The notes beneath the pieces were generated by a model, which ran no database searches, had not been told where the DNA came from, and saw nothing but the letters and a program-made list of their open reading frames with translations. A DNA stretch of 51,801 nt. Source: Flavobacteriaceae bacterium (GTDB taxonomy: Bacteria > Bacteroidota > Bacteroidia > Flavobacteriales > Flavobacteriaceae). Shown piece by piece: positions 43,545 through 51,490 of this stretch (position 1 is its first letter; the number at the start of each line of letters is the position of its first letter). Made by a program: the position numbers and the translations under genes. The stretch spans positions 1 through 51,801 of the forward strand of contig JAHEHF010000010.1 of the NCBI GenBank assembly GCA_024644745.1, read 5' to 3'.

Positions 43545-45245
43545 CTATTTACTTCTTGCCTCCCTGAGATAGCCGAAAACATATACAGCAGGTGAATTCC
43601 AGTTCAGAGCCACTTCATTGGAAGCATAACTGGCCTGTGTATCTACATAAGCTTTGGCGGGATAATCACTCTCATAATGAACTTCGGAGGCATCCTGCCT
43701 GTCAGCATTGGGACCACCCAGAATAAATCCGGGTATCGGATCCGGAATGCTGTCTGCCCCACTTGGGCGGTGATGTGGAAACATGACCTTTTTAGAGCCA
43801 AAACCAGTCAAAAAACAATATCCGGTTGCATTTTTACCAAAGATATAATCACTGATCTGTTCCGCACCGATGAGGTATTTTTCTTCCCCGCTGATCCTGT
43901 GGGCCACGCACAGGATGAGTGCCTGGTCCAGAATGTCACTGTTAGAGCCCCATTCAAATCTGTCGAGGGCAATGTGATATGGGTGGTTTGAAATTTTTCT
44001 CAAGATTTCATCTGCAAGAGCGATGTGTCCTTGAGTCAGCTCATCAGCGAGGCTCTTGTCGAGTTGATCCCTGTTCTCAAGCAGTGAATGAAAGCCGGCA
44101 TTTCTTACAAAGGCATTCCAGTTGTTGGTCAGTTCATGTCGATAGTCCTGTTGGTAGGTTGCCATGTGATCACGGTAAACAGGATCTTTGGTTGTAATGT
44201 ACAGCTCGGCGGCAGCCCAGTAAAAATCATCATCGAACCTCTGGTCGCCGTATTCCCCGGTATGGACATCGTCGGGATTTGAAAATGCAATAGTGTCATT
44301 ATTCAGGGCCCATTCAAAGGCTTTTTTCGAAGCTATTAAGGCTTTTTCAGACCACTTGGGGTCAATGGATTTATAAATTCTTGAGGCCTGTGCCGTTACA
44401 GCAGCAAAGTCCAGGCTTGCCGCTGTTCCTTTACCAATAATATAACGATCCAGATCATAGGCATCCGGCATCACAAAGTCACTGAATGTTTTGGCCGTCA
44501 GTTTGTGAAATACACCACCGTCATCATCCTGCATCGTCAGGATCCAGTTCAGTTCATATTTGACCTCATCGTGAAGGTCCCCAATATCATTCCCGCTTTC
44601 GGGAATGTTCATCGAGCGGTCACCTACCGCCTCCGGATATTGCTCTAAAAACAACAGGAGCTGACTTGTGGCAAAAGCAGCATTCACGACATATTTTCCG
44701 TAGTCTCCGGCATCGTACCATCCTCCGGGTGAATTTCTGGTGCCCGAAGACCTGCCTGAAGAGGGGTGGTAGATGCATTGATCATCAGGATGTCCTGCGG
44801 CCCTTTTGTAAGTTCCCGAGTGGTCCTCATCAATGGCCATGGAGGCCCTCTGGTAATAATAACTTTTCATGGCTGCCCGTAACACAGGTTTATAAAGGTC
44901 ATTCTGGATTTTGAAAGGAAAAGATGCAAGGGTGTCATCCACAACTACATAGTAGGCACCTGGTGCCGAAAAGGAACTGAAATCACCGATCATGACCCTT
45001 TCTCCTGAGGCTTCCCAGGTTCCACGGTCAACAAGTTTCCCGGAAAAAACCTTGTTGTTGTAGGCGTCAATCAGCTTAAAATTACTGCCCTTGGTATTCA
45101 CAAGAACAAATTCTTTAACAGAAGCAGGGCTGAACCCAATTTGGTTGATCCGTATCAGATCAGTAATTTTTGCCGTGTTTTTTTCTGATTCACAGGCATA
45201 AACCATTACGAGGCAAAGCAGGCCAAGGCTCAGTATTTTATTCAT
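43545..45245 (-). CDS. glycoside hydrolase family 9 lipoprotein (endoglucanase-type)
   Basis: Surface- or periplasm-anchored enzyme of 566 residues. The signal peptide ends in the lipobox VYAC (Cys18). An N-terminal Ig-like CelD domain (about 28-112) has IRINQIGFSP. The GH9 catalytic barrel has GGWYDAGDYGKY, with the two catalytic Asp residues at 178 and 181, and HHRPSGAD. The acid/base Glu544 is in SNEVALNWNSP. All are intact. GH9 enzymes cleave beta-1,4-glucans or act as exo-glucosidases/glucosaminidases. No SusC/SusD pair is near, so it is not in a canonical utilisation locus. Confidence 0.92.
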   Translation of the reverse strand: MNKILSLGLLCLVMVYACESEKNTAKITDLIRINQIGFSPASVKEFVLVNTKGSNFKLIDAYNNKVFSGKLVDRGTWEASGERVMIGDFSSFSAPGAYYVVVDDTLASFPFKIQNDLYKPVLRAAMKSYYYQRASMAIDEDHSGTYKRAAGHPDDQCIYHPSSGRSSGTRNSPGGWYDAGDYGKYVVNAAFATSQLLLFLEQYPEAVGDRSMNIPESGNDIGDLHDEVKYELNWILTMQDDDGGVFHKLTAKTFSDFVMPDAYDLDRYIIGKGTAASLDFAAVTAQASRIYKSIDPKWSEKALIASKKAFEWALNNDTIAFSNPDDVHTGEYGDQRFDDDFYWAAAELYITTKDPVYRDHMATYQQDYRHELTNNWNAFVRNAGFHSLLENRDQLDKSLADELTQGHIALADEILRKISNHPYHIALDRFEWGSNSDILDQALILCVAHRISGEEKYLIGAEQISDYIFGKNATGYCFLTGFGSKKVMFPHHRPSGADSIPDPIPGFILGGPNADRQDASEVHYESDYPAKAYVDTQASYASNEVALNWNSPAVYVFGYLREARSK

Positions 45246-45371
45246 GGTATTTATTATTTCAGGCCCTTGTTCAAGGCAAGTTCAAAATTATAGCAAAGGG
45301 GGATAAAATAATAATATTAATTTGTCAAAATTTTCATTTTATTGATCTGTTAACCTATATTTTGAGGCATA

Positions 45372-46616
45372 TCATGCCTTTGCTGTGTCAGGATATTCCA
45401 AAGGTGGCCCTTTCAAAAGAGGCTGCCATTTCAAATAGGTGGCCGAGCGCCATAACCATTCGAGCGGTCCATACCTGAATTTTTGCAGCCAGTATTTGCT
45501 GATCAGGGTTTGGACCACGATCAGCAACAATCCACCAAGAAACATGTACAGGGACCTGATCTGTCCCAGATTGCCTAATCCCCATCCGAACAAAATAAAG
45601 GTTCCGATCAGGGATTGCGCAATATAATTACTCAATGCCATTCTTCCGTAAGGGGCGAAGAATAACAGTCTTTTTTTCCAGCCATTTTTTTGATAAAGCA
45701 AGAGAAAACCGCAAAGGATCATTGAGGTCATTGAGATATTCACCCAATCGAAGAAGTTGATCCCAAGAGCGAAGGTCCAGGTGGCTCCTTCGACAGGTTG
45801 TGGAATATTGGCAAAAACAGCGATCATGAGAACGAAAGAGACCATCAGCCCGGCTATTGACCAGAGCATAACATTTTTAATTGTTTTTGAATGAGCGTCA
45901 AGGTCCTTGAAGATACCTGTCCTGCCCAACCAGAGACCGATCAAAAAATACCCGAACGTATAATAGAGCCTGCCGAAAAAGGAAGTCTGAAAGTCTATTT
46001 TGGTGAGCATTCCATAAGTGGCATTGGTTTTAAAAACGTCAAACAGGCTGCCGTTTTGAATCATGTCAAAATAAGACCTGGTCAGCTCGTGGTTCGTATC
46101 CATGACAGAATGCACCCCGCTGATACCGTCCCCTTGAAAGAAATAAAAGGCAATAAACCTGGGGATACCCAAAAAAATAATACCGGCCGTGACCAGCAGG
46201 GCTTTGGCAGGGATCCTGTAAAACGGAATGATAAACGGGGCCAGGACAGCATATACGGTAAGTATGTCTCCCCGGTAGAAAAGCTGGTGAACAAAGCCAA
46301 TGATAAAAAGAAGCACGGCCCTCCATATAAAACGACCTTCGAATTTTACGCCTTTTTGATCTGCAGACTGCATCTGTATGGTAAAACTCAAACCGAATAA
46401 AATAGAGAAGAGGGCAAAGAATTTACCCGTTAAAAAGAGTTGAATAAAACCCTGTACAATTTGATCAGGAATACCGTTAAAACCCTCAAGAAAACCTTCG
46501 GGAGCGGGTCCGGCGATGTATTGTTCTACCATGTGTACAAGAACGACTCCGGCAAGGGCAAAACCTCTCAGGGCATCAATGCTGCTGATTCTTTCGGTTT
46601 TGATCAATTGGCTCAT
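45372..46616 (-). CDS. DUF418-family membrane protein
   Basis: Polytopic inner-membrane protein of 414 residues with about ten hydrophobic segments. The N-terminal RISSIDALRGFALAGVVLVHM and the C-terminal YGPLEWLWRSATYLKWQPL are signatures of the DUF418/YeiB group, distantly related to acyltransferase-3 proteins. Function is uncertain; transfer or transport of an acyl or metabolite group is possible. It stands 126 bases upstream of the GH9 gene on the same strand. Confidence 0.9.
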   Translation of the reverse strand: MSQLIKTERISSIDALRGFALAGVVLVHMVEQYIAGPAPEGFLEGFNGIPDQIVQGFIQLFLTGKFFALFSILFGLSFTIQMQSADQKGVKFEGRFIWRAVLLFIIGFVHQLFYRGDILTVYAVLAPFIIPFYRIPAKALLVTAGIIFLGIPRFIAFYFFQGDGISGVHSVMDTNHELTRSYFDMIQNGSLFDVFKTNATYGMLTKIDFQTSFFGRLYYTFGYFLIGLWLGRTGIFKDLDAHSKTIKNVMLWSIAGLMVSFVLMIAVFANIPQPVEGATWTFALGINFFDWVNISMTSMILCGFLLLYQKNGWKKRLLFFAPYGRMALSNYIAQSLIGTFILFGWGLGNLGQIRSLYMFLGGLLLIVVQTLISKYWLQKFRYGPLEWLWRSATYLKWQPLLKGPPLEYPDTAKA

Positions 46617-46700
46617 GGGGATCTCAATAGGGTTCCTTAACCTGACGCATTTTTGATTAAAAAGTTACTTGGATTCAGGTTTAAATATAAATTCAGAAGA

Positions 46701-47234
46701 TTACAGGTATTGGTTATAGGCCTCAATCTTTTTGAGCAGGCGATGTTCGAGATATTCATTGCCGCCTTTTAACTGCAACAAAATGATGCCCGCCATTTTC
46801 TTATAGTCATTGATCTTATTTTTGTCCCAATGCTGCGGAGGTTTTTGCATATTGCTGATCCTGTCGGCCAGTTTTACGGCCCAGACCTCTTTTGGTTCTG
46901 ATTTGATCCTGTTCAAACTGTCCTGTATCTGCTTTGATGCAGGTAATTGTTCGTTCTTTGATAAAGCCAAAACAGCCTTTGCTATATTTACTCCGAAGTT
47001 CTCTCTGATTTGTTCAAAGGTCGTTGAAGTGTCTTCGAGAAGGTCATGGAGCAGAGCAGTTTGAACTGCAAACTGAGCGTCAAAACCCTGACTGTGCCGG
47101 CTTGCTTCAAGCACTTCCATGGCTACGTTTGACAAATGGACCATATAGCTTGTATTTGATCCTGGGATTTTCTGATCAGCGTGTTTTTCTCCTGCAAAGT
47201 TGATCGCCTTTTGATAATAATCTTGTAGATCCAT
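46701..47234 (-). CDS. MESH1/SpoT-like HD hydrolase (small alarmone hydrolase)
   Basis: Small HD-domain protein of 177 residues consisting of the ppGpp-hydrolase fold only. His33 (HLSNVA), His63-Asp64 and Glu67-Asp68 (LLHDLLEDTS), and the C-terminal VKLADRISNMQKPP are the SpoT/MESH1 hydrolase motifs. No synthetase, TGS or ACT domain is present. Removing the 3'-diphosphate of (p)ppGpp is the expected activity. Divergent from mscL. Confidence 0.85.
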   Translation of the reverse strand: MDLQDYYQKAINFAGEKHADQKIPGSNTSYMVHLSNVAMEVLEASRHSQGFDAQFAVQTALLHDLLEDTSTTFEQIRENFGVNIAKAVLALSKNEQLPASKQIQDSLNRIKSEPKEVWAVKLADRISNMQKPPQHWDKNKINDYKKMAGIILLQLKGGNEYLEHRLLKKIEAYNQYL

Positions 47235-47299
47235 GGCTCAGGATATTATTAATTAAAGTTAACTAATTTTCATGGATCAAATGAAATTTCATCATTGTT

Positions 47300-47330
47300 T
47301 TTGTGCAATTCATTTATACAAATATCTTTG
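47300..47330 (+). promoter_or_regulatory. mscL promoter
   Basis: TTTG (47300-47303), 19 bases, TATCTTTG (47323-47330). Both elements match the Bacteroidota consensus exactly. Transcription would start near 47335, about 18 bases before the mscL ATG. Confidence 0.78.
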
Positions 47331-47352
47331 GGACCTAAAAATTTTATAAACC

Positions 47353-47796
47353 ATGAAACTATTCAAAGAATTCAAAGATTTTGCGGTCAAGGGCAATATG
47401 ATGGATATGGCCATAGGAATCATCATTGGTGCCGCCTTTAATAAGGTGATCGATGTATTGGTAAAAAAAGTAATGTTGCCTCCTTTATCGCTGCTTTCGG
47501 GCAATACGAATGTGGGAGACAAGCGAATCATTTTGAGGGACGCGATCATGGCTGCCGACGGATCTGTATTAAAAGAAGAGGTGGCCATAGGCTATGGTGC
47601 TTTACTGGAAGCGGCAATTGATTTTTTCATCATTGGGTTTACCATTTTTATTGTGGTAAAATTCTTTAACCGACTCCTGAAAAAGGCGGAGGATACCAAG
47701 GATCAAACCGTCAGTACTCCCAAGAACATTGAGTTGCTCACGAGACTGACTGATCTGATGGAGGAGCAGAATGGCCTGCTGAAGTCAAAGGCATAA
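47353..47796 (+). CDS. mscL: large-conductance mechanosensitive channel
   Basis: Homopentameric inner-membrane channel of 147 residues that opens under membrane tension to release solutes during hypo-osmotic shock. KEFKDFAVKGNMMDMAIGIIIGAAFNKVIDVLV is the conserved N-terminal helix and first transmembrane segment, split here across the pore. The periplasmic loop is followed by AAIDFFIIGFTIFIVVKFFNRL and a C-terminal helix. It has its own promoter with both consensus elements. Confidence 0.95.
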   Translation: MKLFKEFKDFAVKGNMMDMAIGIIIGAAFNKVIDVLVKKVMLPPLSLLSGNTNVGDKRIILRDAIMAADGSVLKEEVAIGYGALLEAAIDFFIIGFTIFIVVKFFNRLLKKAEDTKDQTVSTPKNIELLTRLTDLMEEQNGLLKSKA

Positions 47797-47848
47797 GCTT
47801 TGTAAATAATTCATAAGGCAAACAGAATCGCCTTGGAATCTGTTTGAT

Positions 47849-48511
47849 TTAACGATTCCCAAGCCCCACCGGTCCCGGAGCCTTATAGGCAACGCCATTT
47901 TTGCCTCCACAGGGATCATCCCATATGAATTGAACGATGGCAAAATCTTCGAAACCTTCAAAATTTATGGATTGACCAATAGTGGTTCCGTCGGCTTCAT
48001 AATAGATCCCGTTATCGATATAGGCACCTTCAGGAACGGCGACATATTTTGTGAATTGAAGGGCCCTGCAATGATTTCCCTCCCCGTCTGTATAAGTTCT
48101 GGTCCACTTGGTGGTGGTCCAGGCACCTGTGCCGCGATAGCTTTCCATACCGTTGGCAATATCAAGGAGGCCGTCACCGTCACAATCCAGGTTTGATAAA
48201 TAAGCTCTATTCCATTTCCATTCGAGAAACCATCCGGGGTTCGTATCGGGAAAATATTCTCCAGAATAGGTCATTGCCTGATAATTATAACCTTCCTCAT
48301 TGAAACCAAGGGTAATGGCAGCACCGTTTAGATCTACCAAGGTTCCGCTCTGTATGTTGGTACAGGTTTCTTCTTTCAGTTTAGATTGCAGGGCTTTTTG
48401 GGATGTGGCTTTTTCCATTTGGATCTGTTCCGAAACATCATCAGAATTGTCACAGGCAGTCAGCAAAAATATAAGGCACACCAGAAGAGAAAATAAATAC
48501 ATGTTTTTCAT
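47849..48511 (-). CDS. lipoprotein of unknown function
   Basis: Exported protein of 220 residues from ATG 48511; the longer frame would start inside the promoter region. The signal FSLLVCLIFLLTAC ends with a lipobox, then DNSDD. The mature region is rich in aromatic and acidic residues, with DCDGDGLLDIANG, a calcium-binding-type acidic loop, and WTTTKWTRTYTDGEG. No known domain is recognised. A perfect 9-bp inverted repeat overlaps its promoter. Confidence 0.75.
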   Translation of the reverse strand: MKNMYLFSLLVCLIFLLTACDNSDDVSEQIQMEKATSQKALQSKLKEETCTNIQSGTLVDLNGAAITLGFNEEGYNYQAMTYSGEYFPDTNPGWFLEWKWNRAYLSNLDCDGDGLLDIANGMESYRGTGAWTTTKWTRTYTDGEGNHCRALQFTKYVAVPEGAYIDNGIYYEADGTTIGQSINFEGFEDFAIVQFIWDDPCGGKNGVAYKAPGPVGLGNR

Positions 48512-48536
48512 AGCAAAAGATATTTGATTTACATCG

Positions 48537-48571
48537 CAAAAATACAAATATTGGTTTTAAACACCAATATT
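48537..48571 (-). promoter_or_regulatory. promoter and palindromic operator-like site of the lipoprotein gene
   Basis: On the minus strand TATTTTTG (48537-48544) is an exact -7 match 26 bases before the start codon at 48511. Immediately upstream, AATATTGGT (48547-48555) and ACCAATATT (48563-48571) form a perfect 9-bp inverted repeat separated by 7 bases, covering the spacer and the -33 position. The placement is that of a repressor operator; an RNA hairpin role is unlikely because it lies upstream of the expected transcript start. Confidence 0.5.
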
Positions 48572-48684
48572 AAACCATAAATTACCTTGAAGAGGGTATG
48601 TCATCAATACTCGTTTTTAAGCAATTTGACCTTTATTTTTAGTTCTGTTTGAGATAAGAATATGCTGAAAGCGCAGCCCCTTCT

Positions 48685-50022
48685 TTAGATAAAGTGGCTT
48701 TTCTTTATGGTATATACCCTGATCCTGCGGTCATTTTCGGCCTTAAAATTTCTGATCACACTTTCATTGCTTCCCAGGAGTGTTCCGATCTTAAGATTGA
48801 TGTCTTTTATTTTCTGTACCTTGATCCTTTCATTATGGGCCGGACTGTATTGCTGCTTTTCAACAATTTTTAGAATTTGATTGGAAGCTACATGGGGCTT
48901 TGAAAGCATCAGATTGAGAATGGCCATTGACTGGGCATCAAATTCAGTGAACTTGTTCCGGTAACGTAGCCCGTTTTCAAGCAGTTTGATCTTGTTTCTC
49001 TTTTTAAAACCTCTGATGAGCAGCCAAACGAACAAAATTCCGGCGGCAAAGCAAAGCAAATAAAAAAGCACGCGCCCAAGCTGGTCTTGCGTATTCTGAT
49101 AAAAGGCGTCCTCCTTGATCAGGGCACCAAAGAATTCATCTTTGCTGATAAGATTCAAATAGAAATGACCATTGGAATGCGTGATAAGAAGAAATTTTCC
49201 CTTATAAAAACCTAGCAGAGATTTTCCTTGAATTTGAGCGCTCAATGAGCTGTGTTCATAAGTGGATATTTTGTTTGACAGCATATCGATCAGTATGACA
49301 TTGTTATTTGTCACAATCAGTTTCTTGCTGTCATAGTTGATCGATGTTAAGTCTCTTTCAATCGATTCGTGCTTTCCTTTGTAATCCCATTCTTTATTTT
49401 TAAGATCATAGGTCCAAACCTCGTTATTATCAAACTTTTCTCTTCGGTTGTTGGGGTTCAGTTTTAGTCCTCCAAAAATTGTAAGTTCATGGCCAAGTTT
49501 GACATGATGAGCTCCATAGATCTCCTGGGGAATCACCTTTGAGTGATCCGGATGGTATATTTCCCATTCACGATGTCCGAAATCAAAATATGTAAAGAAA
49601 TCACGGACCGACCAAAACCCGTATCCCCCGTATTTGAATATTTTTTTGTCATGGACAAATATCATGGCTCCATATTCCATTTGGTGGTCGAACGACTGGT
49701 CAATTCTTTTGATGATGCCGCCTTCAATCGTATAAAGCATCCCTCCGGAGTTATGAACAAAATAGACGGCGGGGCCAATTCTCACTGGGGTAAAATTTAA
49801 AGGACTTGCTTGTATAGAAACGCTCTCGTCTTGATGTAATTCGACACTGTTTGTTTTGAGATTTTTCAGATCAATGGTTTCGAAATGATCTGAAAAATAA
49901 AGGTACAGTTTGCCGGTGAGAGTATCTAGAGATGAATTTTTGTATTCAGAAAAATGATCCAGTTCAATTTTTTGGGAATAGCCTGAAAGACTAATAAATA
50001 AAAGAAAAAAAAATAATCTCAT
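48685..50022 (-). CDS. transmembrane regulator-like protein: exported beta-propeller, one helix, cytoplasmic helical domain
   Basis: Protein of 445 residues from ATG 50022. A signal peptide (RLFFFLLFISLSGYSQ) is followed by a periplasmic kelch-like beta-propeller (about 20-300; KIFKYGGYGFWS and LTIFGGLKLNPN are kelch-type repeats). One transmembrane helix (VLFYLLCFAAGILFVWLLI, about 325-343) leads to a basic stop and a cytoplasmic domain of about 95 residues with FTEFDAQSMAILNLML and DINLKIGTLLGSNESVIRNFKAENDRRIRVYTI. The last part looks like a winged-helix DNA-binding domain. It would be a one-component membrane regulator; this is inference. Divergent from a PAS-LuxR gene. Confidence 0.7.
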   Translation of the reverse strand: MRLFFFLLFISLSGYSQKIELDHFSEYKNSSLDTLTGKLYLYFSDHFETIDLKNLKTNSVELHQDESVSIQASPLNFTPVRIGPAVYFVHNSGGMLYTIEGGIIKRIDQSFDHQMEYGAMIFVHDKKIFKYGGYGFWSVRDFFTYFDFGHREWEIYHPDHSKVIPQEIYGAHHVKLGHELTIFGGLKLNPNNRREKFDNNEVWTYDLKNKEWDYKGKHESIERDLTSINYDSKKLIVTNNNVILIDMLSNKISTYEHSSLSAQIQGKSLLGFYKGKFLLITHSNGHFYLNLISKDEFFGALIKEDAFYQNTQDQLGRVLFYLLCFAAGILFVWLLIRGFKKRNKIKLLENGLRYRNKFTEFDAQSMAILNLMLSKPHVASNQILKIVEKQQYSPAHNERIKVQKIKDINLKIGTLLGSNESVIRNFKAENDRRIRVYTIKKSHFI

Positions 50023-50094
50023 TATTATGCGAGTATATGATGACATCAAATATAAGGTATAATTTTACGCTGTTGCCATAGAAAACCATTTTAT

Positions 50095-50874
50095 ATGAAT
50101 GATCAGAATAAGTCCAACCAAAAATCAAAGCACGAACATGTGGACCCTATGGAGATGAAATCATTTTTTGATCAAATCACACGCTTGCTGGTCGTTGATA
50201 ACAAGCATGATCTGAAAAGTGAGTATCCTGAAGTATTGGAGTCTTTACCCGGTGAATGTACCTATATCATTGATTTTAAAAACAGGAAGCTACTGTATCA
50301 AAGTGGTTTTGAATCCTTACTGGGTTATAGTGAAGATGAGGTTGATTTTGATTTTGTGTTCCAGGGCTACCATCACGAAGATTCGGTCATGATCAAAAAG
50401 ATCATCAAAAAGGTACTTGCAAGTGCGACCGCTTCCTATAGCAGTGACCCTGAGATTCAATTGAGCATGACCTACAGGAGAAGGAGAAAGGACGGTAGTT
50501 TTATACATATACTGAGCCAGTCATCAGTTTATGAATTAGACCTCAACGGCAATCTTTCAAAAGCACTCACCAGGCTTTCGGATATATCCTATCTCAACCT
50601 GAGTACATCAGTGAATTGGTCAATACGCTCGAATATCCTTGACGAAAATGAACTGAAAAATTCCATCAGCGACTTATTTGAAAATCCTTTTACCCAAAGA
50701 GAGATGGAGGTCATAAGGGAAATTCAAAAAGGAGGGTCCAATCATGAAATTGCCGAAAGGTTGTGCCTGAGTCATCATACCATCGCCACGCACCGCAAAA
50801 ATATTTTCAGAAAATGTGATTGCAAAAGCGTTTTGGAACTCCTGACTTATTGCAAAAAACTGGACATCCTATAG
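50095..50874 (+). CDS. PAS-LuxR transcriptional regulator
   Basis: Protein of 259 residues. A PAS-type sensor domain (about 50-165) includes GECTYIIDFKNRKLLYQSGFESLLGYSEDEV and the RRKDGSFIHILSQSSVYE block. A C-terminal LuxR helix-turn-helix (about 195-255) has FTQREMEVIREIQKGGSNHEIAERL and SHHTIATHRKNIFRK. No receiver domain is present, so the signal is sensed by the PAS domain directly. It diverges from the membrane beta-propeller gene, with 72 bases between the start codons. A terminator follows. Confidence 0.88.
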   Translation: MNDQNKSNQKSKHEHVDPMEMKSFFDQITRLLVVDNKHDLKSEYPEVLESLPGECTYIIDFKNRKLLYQSGFESLLGYSEDEVDFDFVFQGYHHEDSVMIKKIIKKVLASATASYSSDPEIQLSMTYRRRRKDGSFIHILSQSSVYELDLNGNLSKALTRLSDISYLNLSTSVNWSIRSNILDENELKNSISDLFENPFTQREMEVIREIQKGGSNHEIAERLCLSHHTIATHRKNIFRKCDCKSVLELLTYCKKLDIL

Positions 50875-50917
50875 TGATGACCATGACGATATAAATTCAT
50901 TCCCCCATTTACAGCAT

Positions 50918-50945
50918 AGCCTCTTTTTTAAGGGGCTTTGTTTTT
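50918..50945 (+). terminator. terminator after the PAS-LuxR gene
   Basis: AGCCTCTT (50918-50925), loop TTTT, AAGGGGCT (50930-50937) form an 8-bp stem with one U-G pair, followed by TTGTTTTT to 50945. It lies 43 bases after the stop. Confidence 0.78.
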
Positions 50946-51067
50946 AATGCTACAATGAGGCAATGCTACAATGCTCGAATATGTAAATCTTTCCTAAAAT
51001 CATTTTTAGCAGAGAGAGCGGCATTCAAAAAAGTCATGGGTGATTTCCTCGCATGCTCACTGAACCA

Positions 51068-51085
51068 GCCCGCCGGCAGGCAGGC
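51068..51085. repeat. GC-rich palindromic repeat, copy 1 (partial)
   Basis: GCCCGCCGGCAGGCAGGC carries the right half GGCAGGCAGG of the palindrome and a degenerate left half. It is conspicuous in AT-rich surroundings. Confidence 0.7.
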
Positions 51086-51285
51086 TTCCCGATCTTACTA
51101 AGCATGTACTTTGAAAGCCACCGCCTATTTTTTTAAGGCCAAACCGGCTGATTAAATTCATAGCTTATCAATAACAGAATCCCTAATTCGCGTTAGCTTC
51201 ATTTGGCTTGATGCACTGATTCTTTACCTAAATAAAGATCTAAATAATATTTTCTATTCTTTTGTCTTGAAACAAAAGAATCAAA

Positions 51286-51305
51286 CCTGCCTGCCGGCAG
51301 GCAGG
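51286..51305. repeat. GC-rich palindromic repeat, copy 2 (perfect 20-mer)
   Basis: CCTGCCTGCCGGCAGGCAGG is a perfect 20-base palindrome. It directly follows the AT-rich hairpin at 51256-51281, giving two hairpins back to back. Confidence 0.85.
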
Positions 51306-51470
51306 AAATCAAGGCTCCCATAATTTTAGTTTAATTACTAATCCTCGCAGTCATGCGTTGCGAACTCGTCCTAAAGTCCTCAAACACCGCAACTCCAAAA
51401 TGCCTGCTTGCGGTTGTAATTTTAAACTACAAATTATGAAGGCCAATTCACGCATTTGCACCACCGAATC

Positions 51471-51490
51471 CCTGCCTGCCGGCAGGCAAG
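51471..51490. repeat. GC-rich palindromic repeat, copy 3 (one mismatch)
   Basis: CCTGCCTGCCGGCAGGCAAG is the same palindrome with one changed base near the right end. Copies 2 and 3 are 185 bases apart. Confidence 0.8.

Noticed and set aside
45891-46400. 169-codon plus-strand frame over the DUF418 gene
   Set aside because: Antisense to a membrane protein gene; low-complexity hydrophilic product typical of a reversed hydrophobic gene.
47819-47846. Terminator after mscL (CAAACAGA / TCTGTTTG)
   Set aside because: An 8-bp stem is possible but there is no T run and a competing AAGGC / GCCTT pairing overlaps it; not enough to annotate.
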